Positions 30,505 to 40,599 of a stretch of DNA of 58,297 bases are shown in pieces. A model generated the notes under the pieces. The model was not told where the DNA came from and searched no databases. It worked only from the letters and a program-made list of their open reading frames with translations. The stretch spans positions 1 through 58,297 of the forward strand of contig NZ_VRTT01000046.1 of assembly GCF_008017805.1 (NCBI RefSeq). Reading direction: 5' to 3'. Positions within the stretch are counted from its first letter, which is position 1, and the number at the start of each line of letters is the position of its first letter. A program made the translations under genes and the position numbers. The DNA is from Paenibacillus sp. N3.4. Lineage in GTDB: Bacteria > Bacillota > Bacilli > Paenibacillales > NBRC-103111.

Positions 30505-31457
30505 CTACGTTAATTCGATGGTTTCTCGCTTCATCAACCTCTGAAGGGCTGCTACTGTAATTAAAGAGAGAACCAAGATGAGGACGCCAATCGCAGATCC
30601 ATAGCTAAATTTACCGAATTTAAAAGCATTCATATACAAGTATGAACCCATTACTTGTGTTGCATTGTCAACGCCACCTTCATAAGTCATGATCGTGACG
30701 ATAATGAAGGAGCCATTCAATGTTGTCATCACAATCCACAACACCGATGTCTTGATTTGCTCCCACGAAAGCGGAAGTGTAATTAGCCAAAACTGACTCC
30801 ACTGCGATGCTCCATCTATTTCGGCCGCTTCATATAATGACGAGGGAATACTAAGGATTCCGGCAACCAGCAAATGATGGTAAAGCCAAGTCCTGCCCAT
30901 ATCGAAGGCGGAAGCAGCGCGAATATGGACCATTTATCGCCTAACCAGGCAAATTCAAACTTTTTATCCGTAAATAAAGAGATAAATGAGTTCAGAAATC
31001 CAAGGTTTGGATTATACACATATCGCCACAGTACACCAACAACGACGACTGAAAGCACATTGGGGATGAAAAAAACGGTGCGGTAAAAACCTGCTCCTTT
31101 GATATTGAATCGGGTAAGGGCAACTGCAAAGAACAGCGACAGGACCATGAAACCAACGACTTTGCCGATGACGAGAATAAAGTCATTACGAATCGCCTTC
31201 ACGATAATGTCGTCCTTCAACATCTCTTTGAAATTATCAAAACCGATAAAGTTATATGTTTCAGAGCCGCCCGACCAATCAAATAAGCTTAAATAAATAC
31301 CTTTAAACATCGGATATACACTAAATACAAGGTAGAGCAGTAAGGTTGGAAAAATGAAGGAGGCAATGAACATATTCCGCTTCATCTTTGCTGTTCCCAG
31401 TGCTTTCGTTAGGTTCCTCTTCGTCGTTTCCGGTGTGGCTGGCGTAATCTCGTTCAT
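30505..31457 (-). CDS. CUT1 sugar ABC transporter permease, MalF type (one frame break)
   Basis: About 316 residues after repair. Start ATG 31457 (MNEITPATPE) has AAAGGAGG seven bases upstream. N-terminal frame: cytoplasmic tail and membrane segments up to GLGFTII. It then shifts at 30872-30874 and the second frame continues with LLVAGILSIPSSLYEAAEIDGASQ, the EAA loop. Adding one T to the TTT run joins both into a standard MalF-type permease. If the break is real, the importer of this locus is dead; a sequence error is more likely. Operon with the binding protein upstream and the MalG-type permease downstream. Confidence 0.85.
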
Positions 31458-31535
31458 AAGTTCCTCCTTTCTAAGAGCAGAAACGATCATATAGAAAATT
31501 GCTTTTCTATATGATCATTCCGCGCTCATTCGTTA

Positions 31536-32920
31536 TTACTTCTTTTCCTTGGCACGTATTTTAGCAGTAGCCTCTTCCATGCGGTCTGCCCATTGCTGCG
31601 CCGTAATTTCACCTTTGGTCAACGCCACTGTTGCATTGTTTCTCGCTGTTACCAGTTCCTCAGGAATAACAACTTCAGGCGATACGATGGTATTCGGAGA
31701 ATTATAGAACTTTGCCGCTTCTTTCGTGAGAGCAGGCGCTTTCGTACCTTCGAGGTCAGCTTTAATGTTAGAAGGAGCTTTGGAAAGCTCAGCCCAAGCC
31801 TTGCTTTGCTTTTCTGTATAAATGAATTGCATAAATGCCTTTGCAGCATCCGGATTTTTTGCTTTTTTCGCAATAGCAACGGTGGAAGTGTACGGATTGG
31901 CTACGAATTTACCACCTTTATCTTGACCGACGGAAGGCAGGAATCCGAACTCAAAGCCAGCAGGAATGTCTTTTGACATTTCGCTTTCAACCCAAATGCC
32001 CGTTGGGATGAAAGCTGCTTTGTGCTGAAGCCACTGTGTTTGGGAATCCGTGTGGTTCAGAGCCGGTGATCCCTTATCAATAAAGCCTTTATCTCGCATC
32101 TCTACCATTTGCCCAGAGCTTTCATAACAGGCTCGCTCTTCCATACACCTTGCTCCAGTGAATTGATTTTCTTGACAATGGAAGTGTCGTAGTTGTTCAT
32201 AGCAACGATCGTAGGGTCTAACAAGCCGCCATTGATATAGTACGGGTACACGCCTGTATGAATGTATACACTCATTGCACCATCGGCTTTAATTTTGTCC
32301 CCGAGCGCCTTGAAGCTCTCAAAGTCCGTAGGTGCGTCCCAGCCCTTACTCTTGAACATCGCTTTATCATAGAAGGTTCCCCATGAACCGAATACAAGCG
32401 GAACCGCATGAGCTTTACCTGCTTTATATTCCTCCGGTTGAGCGATCAGGAGATCCGTGATTTTCTTTCCGTCAACGTTTTTCGCATCTTTCAACCAATC
32501 TGTAATATCCATAAGCTGATCGTCTGTCACCATTTGTCTTGTGTTCGAACCTGCGCCGTCAATGTATACAAAGTCTGGCGGATTGCCTTGAAGCCAACGA
32601 GGCTTCATCTGCTCATTAATTTTAGCTCCGGCAGATTCTTTAATCTTCAAATCCGGATTCAGCTGTTGAAACTCTGTAATCGCTTGTTTCCACCATGCAT
32701 CGCCATACCCGCCGACAAAGTATTGAATTTCAAAGTCGCCGGTTAGCTTTGTCACTACTGGCTTAGTAGATTCTGCCGCCTTTGCGGTTTCAGCTGGTTT
32801 GGCACTTTCTGCTGGCTTCGGTGTCGCAACTGTAGACGTACTGCCGCACCCCGTCAGAGCAATAAGAACGCTGGACATCACAACTCCCATAGTCATTGCT
32901 TGTTTAGAACGATTTACCAT
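31536..32920 (-). CDS. Sugar-binding lipoprotein of ABC importer (one frame break)
   Basis: About 461 residues after repair. Lipoprotein signal with lipobox LTGC, an Ala/Lys/Pro-rich tether, then the family 1 solute-binding fold. The frame ends early at 32102; adding one A to the AAA run (complement of 32108-32110) joins ALGK to MVEMRDKGF and the remaining C-terminal half ending KIRAKEKK. Upstream is a GGAGGT ribosome site. First gene of the second ABC unit, preceded by a terminator and about 190 bases of leader. The upstream region lacks the direct repeats seen before the first locus. Confidence 0.85.
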
Positions 32921-33063
32921 TTCGTTGACCTCCTACGAACTGTTATCTTTGCTTTACACACATTAATCATAATCATTCACAGGGGCTTCAACCATAGAAT
33001 AAATCACTGTAATAGTTGAAAAAAGTATTGAATTCAACAAGGATACCAACAAAGGATAAACGA

Positions 33064-33092
33064 CAAAAAAAGTCAGGTAAAACTACCTGACC
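33064..33092 (-). terminator. Terminator after the lone binding lipoprotein
   Basis: GTCAGGTA (33072-33079) pairs with TACCTGAC (33084-33091). On the leftward strand it is followed by seven T. It separates the sensor cluster (38770-33115) from the ABC importer. Confidence 0.9.
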
Positions 33093-33114
33093 ATCATTTA
33101 TTTGCCTATTCGAT

Positions 33115-34359
33115 TTAGCGATTTTTATTAAGAGCAATTTGCTGCAACCGATTGAGCGCTTCCTTTGGTGTGATTTGCCCTAGCAGTACCGTTTGGCCCA
33201 TATTCCTCGTTGCGTCCATGACCGCCGACCATGCCGGGTCATTAATAGGGTAAAATTTAGCCGTCTCGATCGCCTTAAGGTTCTGATTCATCATCTTGTC
33301 ATTAGCCATCAACTTCTTACCCACCGTCTGTATCGTAGGCAGCAAGCCTTCCTTGAGTACAAACTCTTCATTACGCGCATCGTCATAAATAAAATCAAGA
33401 AATAGAGATAATGCCTTTTTGTTCGTATGTTTCGTTTTGAAAGACATGAATACATCCTGCACGCCTAGCACGAAGGGCGTTTGCCCCTCTTTGACCGGGA
33501 TCGGTCCCTTCGCCCACTTCAGCCCCGGATATTCATGCGGGACTACCGCCTCAAAATAATTACCGGAGATCAGCATACCTAATTTGCCATTGCCGAGAAT
33601 CCGCTGCTTCTCATCTCGAGTTGTAACCGCAGGCTCGGCATCCGTCAAGCCATCACGATAGAGCTCTTTGAGGAATGTTAAGCCTTCCACGTTTTCTGGC
33701 GAGTTGATCGACCATTGGCCATCCTTCATCCAGCCTCCGCCCGCACCGAAGAAAAAGTACGACAGATACGCCCAAATCTCATTATCCGTCAAATCAACGC
33801 CGAAGCCGTAAGCTTGTTTCTGCCCCTTGATTTTTCTAGCGGTTTCCTTTAGCTCCGTCCAGGTTGTTGGTGACTCTTTGATGCCGATCTCATCAAAAAT
33901 ATCTTTGTTATAATACAATTGCCTGATCGTTGCTACGAAAGGAATTGCAAACTGCATCGAATTAAACTGGCTATTATTCATAAAGATAGGATAAAATTTT
34001 GTTTTAAGCTCTGGTGAAAGCAGCTCATCCATATTATTTAACAGCCCATCCTTGGCAAAATGAGCATAAAGGTTCGACAGCAGCAAGTCCGGAGGCTCGT
34101 TTCTAGAAATCATTGTATTATAGGCGCTATCCAATATATCCCAATTAATAACCTGAAGTTCAACATCAATGTTCGGATATTTGGTTTTGAAGTCCCTCAC
34201 CAGGTTTTCCCAGTAGGGCCTTGTAGACGAACTATAATCGGGCGCGACGAAGGAAATTAATGCTTTAGACTCTGAATTGGGCGAAACGACCTCTTGATCG
34301 ACGACTCCTAGGCATCCCGTGAATATAAATGGCACTAAAAGAAGAAGTAATTTTCTCAT
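33115..34359 (-). CDS. Solute-binding lipoprotein without own permeases
   Basis: 414 residues; lipobox TGC at residues 15-17 of a short signal, then the family 1 sugar-binding fold. It is encoded 15 bases after the membrane-anchored sugar-binding protein and closes the regulator-kinase-binding protein cluster. A terminator separates it from the importer. This position suggests either an alternative binding protein for the downstream importer or an extracellular ligand detector for the kinase. The reading frame is intact. Confidence 0.88.
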   Translation of the reverse strand: MRKLLLLLVPFIFTGCLGVVDQEVVSPNSESKALISFVAPDYSSSTRPYWENLVRDFKTKYPNIDVELQVINWDILDSAYNTMISRNEPPDLLLSNLYAHFAKDGLLNNMDELLSPELKTKFYPIFMNNSQFNSMQFAIPFVATIRQLYYNKDIFDEIGIKESPTTWTELKETARKIKGQKQAYGFGVDLTDNEIWAYLSYFFFGAGGGWMKDGQWSINSPENVEGLTFLKELYRDGLTDAEPAVTTRDEKQRILGNGKLGMLISGNYFEAVVPHEYPGLKWAKGPIPVKEGQTPFVLGVQDVFMSFKTKHTNKKALSLFLDFIYDDARNEEFVLKEGLLPTIQTVGKKLMANDKMMNQNLKAIETAKFYPINDPAWSAVMDATRNMGQTVLLGQITPKEALNRLQQIALNKNR

Positions 34360-34374
34360 ACGTCCCTCCCCTGG

Positions 34375-35370
34375 CTACTTTTCCACTAAGGGAAAGAGAA
34401 GCTCTTGATTTTCTTGGGTATACATATTGTCTTTGGTGATGACTAGAGAATCTACGAACTGACTCGGACTTACCTTCACCCCATTCAAAGCTTTCAAAGC
34501 GGTTTCAATCGATACATATCCCATGTTAAAAGGCCTCTGGACGATTGTCGCGCGAAGGATGCCCTCCTCAAGCAGCTTAATTTCATAAATAGAGCTATCA
34601 AAGCCTACAAGTTTGACTCTCCCTGCTGTATTTACTTCTTTCATTGCTCTGGCTGCTCCCAATGTCGACGTCTCGTTTAAGCCGACAATTCCTTGCAGAT
34701 CCGGATGAGAGATAAGCATCAATTTGACAAGCTCATACGCATCATCCTCCGTGCCGTGGAAATAGAAGGTCCCTATATTTTCGATTTCCCGATAATTTCC
34801 AAGCGCAGCCTTCAAACCATTTTCCCGCTCTTTTTCAGCGGTAGACCCTTTCGCGTCACCAATGGTCATTACTTTAAATGAACCACCGCTCCAGCTTTCG
34901 GCGAGCGCTGTCCCCGCTTTTTTGCCAGACTCTACGTTATCCGTTGTAATAAGACTTTCTGCTGTGTAGTTCTGGATCGGAGAGTCTATCAGGATAAGCT
35001 TCACACCTGACACTCTTATTTTATTCACCAGTGGCGTAAGCTTGCTAGCGTCTGAGGCGGCGAGGATGATCGCATCCGGCTTCTTCTCTAAAGCTTGATT
35101 CAACATCCGGATTTGTTCCTCTGTATCAGATTCGGTTAAGGGACCCGTAATTTCTGTCTTCACATCGAATTCCTTCGAGGCTGCTTTCACCCCTGTACGG
35201 ACTGTCTGCCAAAACTCAGAGCGAAGATTGTTTGTCTTCAAAACTACCGTGATCGAAAGCTCTTTGGGCTTCGAACTACGCAACGTTTCAATGCCATACA
35301 CAACGATAAATCCTGTTATTACAATGGAAATCACAACTAATAGAATCGGCCTTGTGATGGTCATCCGCAT
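34375..35370 (-). CDS. Membrane-anchored RbsB-like sugar-binding protein
   Basis: 331 residues. An uncleaved N-terminal membrane segment (about 7-27) is followed by a type I periplasmic-binding fold (PBP_like/RbsB: about 40-320; GLNETSTLGAARAM is typical). No lipobox. It is encoded seven bases from the YesM-like kinase gene. In related Bacillota systems, an RbsB-like protein next to a YesM-like kinase acts as an accessory ligand sensor, forming a three-component system; that role is inferred here. Free sugar would bind outside the membrane and alter kinase activity. Confidence 0.85.
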   Translation of the reverse strand: MRMTITRPILLVVISIVITGFIVVYGIETLRSSKPKELSITVVLKTNNLRSEFWQTVRTGVKAASKEFDVKTEITGPLTESDTEEQIRMLNQALEKKPDAIILAASDASKLTPLVNKIRVSGVKLILIDSPIQNYTAESLITTDNVESGKKAGTALAESWSGGSFKVMTIGDAKGSTAEKERENGLKAALGNYREIENIGTFYFHGTEDDAYELVKLMLISHPDLQGIVGLNETSTLGAARAMKEVNTAGRVKLVGFDSSIYEIKLLEEGILRATIVQRPFNMGYVSIETALKALNGVKVSPSQFVDSLVITKDNMYTQENQELLFPLVEK

Positions 35371-35377
35371 CTCCTTT

Positions 35378-37150
35378 CTACAAGCCCTTCGGGAGCACTA
35401 TCGTCACCTCAGTACCTACCCAGCGTTCGCTCTTGAAGGTTAACCCGTACTTGCTTCCAAACAGCTTAATTCGTTCATTCACATTACTAAGCCCTATACC
35501 TTTATTTCGACCACTGGTTAACTTCACGCCTTGATCCATCGTTTCCAGGTCCATCCCCACACCATCGTCTGAGACAATAAATATGAGATCTTCTCCCTCT
35601 TCTCTCGCTATAATCTTCACCGTGCCAAGCTCCAGCTTGTTTTTAATTCCATGGTAAATGGCATTTTCAACAATAGGCTGCAGGATGATTTTAGGAACTT
35701 GATAGTCGAGTATACGAGGGTCTACATCGATTTCGAAATCGAGCTTATCCTTATATCTCATCTTTTGAATGGATAAATAGTTGGTTATGTGTTCAAGCTC
35801 CACACGAACAGGAATCGTGTCGGTATTTTTATTAATGATCGCGCGAAAAAGCTTCGCTAATGCCGAAGTCATTTGAACAACCTCGGTATGCTTCTTGCGT
35901 TCTGCCATCCAGATAATCGAGTCCAATGTGTTATACAAAAAGTGGGGATTAATTTGCGACTCCAGCAATTTCAATTCGCTCTTACGCTTTAAGTGCTCGT
36001 TCTGGATGATCTGGTTCATCAAATCCCTTATTCTCGCTACCATGATATTAAATGTCCGGCCAAGCTGTCCGATTTCATTCTCGCTGAGAATCTCGGTCCT
36101 AATATCAAAGTCTCCTTTTTCCACCTGCTTCATGCTGCTTTGAAGCTTTTTGATCGGCCTGGACAGATGACGTGCAATCAGAAAGGAAATCTGAAGCGCA
36201 ATCGCAAGTGCCAGTATACTCCATAGAATATAAGATACCCTGATCTGATCCTGGTTGGCGATCAACTCATTGGTATAGGCAACTCCGACAATTTTCCAGC
36301 CAAAATGCGTGTCCTTGATCGTATATATCCGCTTTTTATTTCCTTCGCTCACGATGAAGCTGCCGCTGCTTTTGGACGTAACCTGATCGATCAATTCTGT
36401 CTTCAAATTACTATTAATAAGCTTCTGCTGTGGATGGTAGACAATGTTACCTTCATTATCGACAATGAAAACGTATCCCCTTTTTCCCAAATTGATTCCA
36501 CTGCATATTTCATTAATGACGCTGAGATTCAAATCTACCAAGAAGATCCCTTCACCTGTTAAACCATCGGCACTCTTCAGCTCCCTGCTGAGAGATACGA
36601 CCCAACGATACTCGTTCTGGAAAATGTTCTGCACGTGAGGAGAAGAAATGACCGATTTGCCGCTTCCCTTCTGCGCTTTGGTATACCAAGGTTGCTCAGT
36701 AATATTTGCATTTGCGTTCAAGCTTGTAATTCTGCGGTCAGAAACGAACCAGTCATTATAGCCGAAAACCATGATCGAAGCAATATCCTTGCGGGAAATT
36801 AATATCGACTGAAATAAATCAGATATGCGTTTCTCATAAGGTCTTCGTTCCTCTTCATTGATGAAGCTCGTGCTCGAGATGTAATATTTCACATCTTTAT
36901 TCGTCATCGCGAGCGTACCTATATTTTCCATATTTGTCACATAGGATTGAATATTTAAGTTTACTTGCTGAATGATCTCTGAAATATAATGCTCCGAATT
37001 TCCTTCTACGGAATTAGCAGATAAATTGTAGGAGATCACGCTCGTTATGGCTAGAATGAACAGAATCAGGCATGAGAATGCGACAGATATGCTGGATTGA
37101 ATACTTGAAAACTTGAAAAGATCGAATTGGATACCTCGTCCTTTTCTCAT
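35378..37150 (-). CDS. YesM-family sensor histidine kinase
   Basis: 590 residues. Membrane segment about 20-40, a double-Cache-like extracellular sensor (about 45-295), second membrane segment (about 300-320), HAMP (about 320-375), His_kinase with acceptor histidine in NPHFLYN and HATPase with VENAIYHG and DDGVGMD. It directly abuts the regulator gene upstream and the RbsB-like gene downstream. It probably controls the ABC importer and GH31 genes further along the same strand. Confidence 0.92.
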   Translation of the reverse strand: MRKGRGIQFDLFKFSSIQSSISVAFSCLILFILAITSVISYNLSANSVEGNSEHYISEIIQQVNLNIQSYVTNMENIGTLAMTNKDVKYYISSTSFINEEERRPYEKRISDLFQSILISRKDIASIMVFGYNDWFVSDRRITSLNANANITEQPWYTKAQKGSGKSVISSPHVQNIFQNEYRWVVSLSRELKSADGLTGEGIFLVDLNLSVINEICSGINLGKRGYVFIVDNEGNIVYHPQQKLINSNLKTELIDQVTSKSSGSFIVSEGNKKRIYTIKDTHFGWKIVGVAYTNELIANQDQIRVSYILWSILALAIALQISFLIARHLSRPIKKLQSSMKQVEKGDFDIRTEILSENEIGQLGRTFNIMVARIRDLMNQIIQNEHLKRKSELKLLESQINPHFLYNTLDSIIWMAERKKHTEVVQMTSALAKLFRAIINKNTDTIPVRVELEHITNYLSIQKMRYKDKLDFEIDVDPRILDYQVPKIILQPIVENAIYHGIKNKLELGTVKIIAREEGEDLIFIVSDDGVGMDLETMDQGVKLTSGRNKGIGLSNVNERIKLFGSKYGLTFKSERWVGTEVTIVLPKGL

Positions 37151-38770
37151 TTACGCTTTCTCCTTTGATAGCCGGTCACGGTACTCGGTTGGGGATGCAC
37201 CCGTCTGCTTCTTGAACAGCACACTAAAGTACTGCGGGTCACTATATCCAATTTTGGAAGCGATTTCATACGCTCTTAGCGAGCTGCACTGTAATAGTTC
37301 TTTGGCTTTCTCCAACCTTACCTTGGTTACATACTCCATAATCGTTTGTTCGGTACGCTGCTTAAACACGACACTAAAGTAGCTTTTACTCATATGCACG
37401 TGTCGGCAGATGTCCTGTAAGGACAGATTTTCGTCTGAATAGTGCTGCTCGATGTAGTCAATTACAGCTCGAATATGAGTGGTGATCAGATCGCTCCTTT
37501 GCTGTGAAATGGACGTAATCGCTTCGTTGCAAAATCTGTTCAGCCAGATCTCTATCTCATCTAATGTTCTTAAATTGTTGATGTCCAGCAGCACTTTCCC
37601 GTGGTGTTTAACGAGGTCGTTCTGGTTGCCCAGCAAGTCGTGAATCGTGTTCACAATTGCAATTACAATCGATTGGATTTGCAAATAACAAGTACCGATC
37701 GGCATCAAAGAAGCCTTCAAGGAGCTGACTAATTGTTCAATGAGGCTTTGGGCCTCCGAATATGTACCCGTTCTGATCAGTGTTGAGAACTTGAGGCTCC
37801 AATCTATGTCTAGCTGCTGCGAAGGTGTCTGCGTAGACTCCATATCCAAAATACTGATGACACGATTATGGCCTAGCAAATATCGGTAATCAAGTGCGGA
37901 TATCGCTCCTTTATAAGAGAGGGGGAGCTCGGATAGTGTGCTGCAAACAATGCCAACACCGATGGTGACTGTTAATTTCAAATACTTCTCGACGCAGAAG
38001 CGCATCACTTCCGCAATGTTGAATGCATCTTCATATAAAACTTCCTCATCCTTCCCGTAAAGGATGACGATGATGCTTCCTTCCCGGGTTCGGAAGAAGA
38101 TCGCTTCCCTCCCCTCCATAACTTCCTCTATGACATTGTATACCGCAAATCTGAGAATCTCCGGATCGTTTTCCCAGCGTCCCTTTCCTATTTCACTAAT
38201 CTCGTCAACATCGACCACCACCACCAGACATGGCGCACTGATCCGCGGCAGTTGGAAATACTGCAACCGCTCTTGGATGTCAGTTGCACTCATAGAACGA
38301 TTGATCATTTGCTCCAAGAACCGTTCCTTTAGTAACGGCAGACTTTGTTGAAGCTGCTTCTTAAGCTTCGACATATTTTCACGATTCTCGTTTTCCTTGT
38401 CCATTTCCTGTTTCACTTTGTCGAGCAGAGCGCGCAGTTCATCAGCCGTTATCGGCTTTACAATAAAATCATTAACCTTCAAACGCAGCGCCTGCTGCGC
38501 ATAATTAAAATCATCATAGCCCGTAAGGATGATTACCTTCGTATAAGGGTGGCTGAACTGAATTCGCTTCGTTAATTCTATGCCATCCATAATCGGCATA
38601 CAGATATCCGATAATACCAAATCTGGCTTCCGTTCCTCGATTGCTTCCAAGGCCTCACTGCCATTCGCATAATCACCCACAAATTCAAAGCCGTGCTCAT
38701 GCCAGTCCATACACTCTTTGATGCCTTCCCTAACTTCAAAATCATCATCAACGATCAGGATTTTATACAT
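37151..38770 (-). CDS. YesN-family response regulator, AraC-type
   Basis: 539 residues from ATG 38770 (MYKILIVDDD), which has AAAGGAAGTGA upstream; a longer frame to 38857 adds no receiver sequence. Receiver with Asp in LVLSDICMPIMDG and Lys in FIVKPI. Middle region of YesN type, then a C-terminal AraC double helix-turn-helix (about 435-535: SKSYFSVVFKQRT, DPQYFSVLFKKQ). First gene of the sensor cluster. Confidence 0.92.
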   Translation of the reverse strand: MYKILIVDDDFEVREGIKECMDWHEHGFEFVGDYANGSEALEAIEERKPDLVLSDICMPIMDGIELTKRIQFSHPYTKVIILTGYDDFNYAQQALRLKVNDFIVKPITADELRALLDKVKQEMDKENENRENMSKLKKQLQQSLPLLKERFLEQMINRSMSATDIQERLQYFQLPRISAPCLVVVVDVDEISEIGKGRWENDPEILRFAVYNVIEEVMEGREAIFFRTREGSIIVILYGKDEEVLYEDAFNIAEVMRFCVEKYLKLTVTIGVGIVCSTLSELPLSYKGAISALDYRYLLGHNRVISILDMESTQTPSQQLDIDWSLKFSTLIRTGTYSEAQSLIEQLVSSLKASLMPIGTCYLQIQSIVIAIVNTIHDLLGNQNDLVKHHGKVLLDINNLRTLDEIEIWLNRFCNEAITSISQQRSDLITTHIRAVIDYIEQHYSDENLSLQDICRHVHMSKSYFSVVFKQRTEQTIMEYVTKVRLEKAKELLQCSSLRAYEIASKIGYSDPQYFSVLFKKQTGASPTEYRDRLSKEKA

Positions 38771-39010
38771 GAACAGGTCACTTCCTTTCGAAGCTAGCAT
38801 TAGACAATTTTCTTTAAATATTGCAATTCTACCCTTATTTTCCCTTATACCAAACAATTACTATCATCATATTCCCTCCCTTTGAGTTTTTCAATCCTAT
38901 TTATGGAAGTTTCTTTAAAATCACCACATGATTTGCGCAAAAAAACCGTCTGTGCGCTCTGCGCAATCACAGCCCGGTCGCGGCATTCCTTGCTCGGATC
39001 GAACCAGCAC

Positions 39011-39044
39011 AAAAAGAGTAAACCTGATTAAGGTCTACTCTTTT
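39011..39044 (-). terminator. Terminator after the monooxygenase gene
   Basis: AAAAGAGTA and TACTCTTTT form the main stem with inner ACCT/AGGT, loop GATTA. It ends two bases before the stop of the monooxygenase gene. A T-run follows on the leftward strand. Confidence 0.85.
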
Positions 39045-39046
39045 AA

Positions 39047-40114
39047 TTAATGGGCGCCTACTCGAATTGAAGCCGTTTGGTTGTCCCACACCGTGCTTGG
39101 AATTTCTCGGCGCAGCACAGGTGCTACTTCCGTCGCGAAACGTTCAACCTGCTCACGCTGCTCCGTCTCGGTCAAGCCATCAACACTAATGCTTAGTACT
39201 TGATGGCCATAGGCCTCATGATAGTTGAGAATCTTCTCGATCACGCTATCCGCGCTTCCTACCAAAATAGGTCCATTCTGTATGTTGTCATCAAGATCCT
39301 TAAATGGGGTTTGATTGTGCTGCGCGGACGCTGTAGATTGAAAAGCATTATAATAAGGACGGTATCGCTCAATTGCTTCTTCCTTCGTGTTCGCCAAATA
39401 CAAGCTGCCCGCTCCTGAGCCTACAACGGCTTTCTTGGGGTCGTGACCATAATAAGCCAGACGATCCCGATAATGATCAATGAGTGCTTTATATTTGGAT
39501 TGATGATGAAACGTGTTGGATGAGAAAATCGGTTCGCCATACTTGGCCGCCAGCTCCGTTGAAAGCGTACTGGATGCGCTGCCATGCCACACCGGAATCG
39601 GTTGTTGAAACGGTCTCGGGTAAACGGTAACGTTATCAAGCGGCGGGCGGTACTGACCTTGCCAAGTCACATTTTCCTCATTCCAAAGCCGTTTAAGAAG
39701 TCCATATCGCTCCGCCAGAGAATCCCACTGCTCCTCCTCCGAAATACCAAAAAGCGGGTAATGACGCGGATCATTTCCCTTCCCAATAATTAACTCTAAT
39801 CGTCCATCTGAAAGGTGATCCAATGTGGCATAATCTTCAGCCACACGCACAGGATCCAATACACTTAAAACCGTCACCGTAGTGAGCAAGCGAATACGTG
39901 AAGTTTTTGCCGCAATCGCCGTAAGCACGACAGGTGGCGAGGAGGATAAGAATGGAGCACCATGCCGTTCACCTACACCATACGCTTCAAAGCCAAGCTC
40001 TTCTGCAAGAACAGCCTGCTTCAGCACATTTTGGAATTTCTCCTGCTCCGTAAATTTTTCTCCCGTTATCGCATTAGGAATATTCATCATCAAGCTAAAT
40101 AGAGCAAATTTCAT
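39047..40114 (-). CDS. Luciferase-like (LLM class) flavin-dependent monooxygenase
   Basis: 355 residues, a single bacterial-luciferase-like TIM barrel. Typical features are GERHGAP near residue 47, TTVTVLSVLDPVRVAEDYATLD, the SDGRLELIIGKG loop and a C-terminal QREQVERFATEVAPVLRRE helix. Such enzymes use reduced FMN to oxidise small organic or sulfur compounds; the substrate cannot be read from sequence. It stands alone with its own terminator. The start MKFALFSLM follows AGGGGGATGTG. Confidence 0.88.
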   Translation of the reverse strand: MKFALFSLMMNIPNAITGEKFTEQEKFQNVLKQAVLAEELGFEAYGVGERHGAPFLSSSPPVVLTAIAAKTSRIRLLTTVTVLSVLDPVRVAEDYATLDHLSDGRLELIIGKGNDPRHYPLFGISEEEQWDSLAERYGLLKRLWNEENVTWQGQYRPPLDNVTVYPRPFQQPIPVWHGSASSTLSTELAAKYGEPIFSSNTFHHQSKYKALIDHYRDRLAYYGHDPKKAVVGSGAGSLYLANTKEEAIERYRPYYNAFQSTASAQHNQTPFKDLDDNIQNGPILVGSADSVIEKILNYHEAYGHQVLSISVDGLTETEQREQVERFATEVAPVLRREIPSTVWDNQTASIRVGAH

Positions 40115-40282
40115 CTAACACATCCCCCTTCGACCAACGAAGAAGCTGTCATTCAGGTATGTCCGATCTGCATCATTCTTCAATTTATTCCCATCGTAAC
40201 ACATGAAGGATATATCAGCAATCATTTTTCACACTATTCCGATTAACTAAGTATGTTATAAGTGTAATAATAAGCCCAAACT

Positions 40283-40322
40283 TAGTTGCCTAGAAGCAAC
40301 ATGCTTGGACTTTTCCAATTTA
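40283..40322 (-). terminator. Terminator of the small membrane peptide gene
   Basis: GTTGC/GCAAC stem extended by CCAA/TTGG pairs with interior mismatches, loop CTAGAA region, just beyond the stop of the 43-residue gene. The stem is imperfect and the T-run is poor. Confidence 0.5.
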
Positions 40323-40332
40323 TATGAGTTTG

Positions 40333-40464
40333 TCAGTTATTCTTTGAGGTCGTATTGGAGCCTTTACGTTGAACTGGCTTATCGGTTAAAACAACTGTAA
40401 GAGTGAGTGCCGCTAAGTAAAAGGCGAGTGGCGACCTTTTACGCCTAACTAATCCTTTTTTCAC
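40333..40464 (-). CDS. Small 43-residue membrane peptide, function unknown
   Basis: GTG 40464 with an ideal AAAGGAGG eleven bases upstream. The peptide begins with a basic segment (MKKGLVRRKRSP), has one hydrophobic helix (about residues 13-26, LAFYLAALTLTVVL) and a polar tail rich in Lys, Asn and Ser, ending at 40333. It could be a membrane microprotein or an uncleaved exported peptide. Nothing in the neighbourhood indicates a partner. It is too short for most annotation thresholds. The strong ribosome site supports translation. Confidence 0.6.
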   Translation of the reverse strand: MKKGLVRRKRSPLAFYLAALTLTVVLTDKPVQRKGSNTTSKNN

Positions 40465-40555
40465 GGTGAAGTCCTCCTTTCTAAAAAATCTTCTTACTCA
40501 CCATTAACCAAATATCAGAATATTCAAACACATTAAATTCACTTCATCTAATATT

Positions 40556-40597
40556 AAAAAGGCCATTTGAGGATATTCCCTCAAACAGCCTTGATTT
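40556..40597 (-). terminator. Terminator after the CYTH gene
   Basis: AAGGC and TTTGAGG pair with CCTCAAA and GCCTT across an ATATTC loop with small mismatches. Five T follow on the leftward strand. Confidence 0.85.
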
Positions 40598-40599
40598 TC

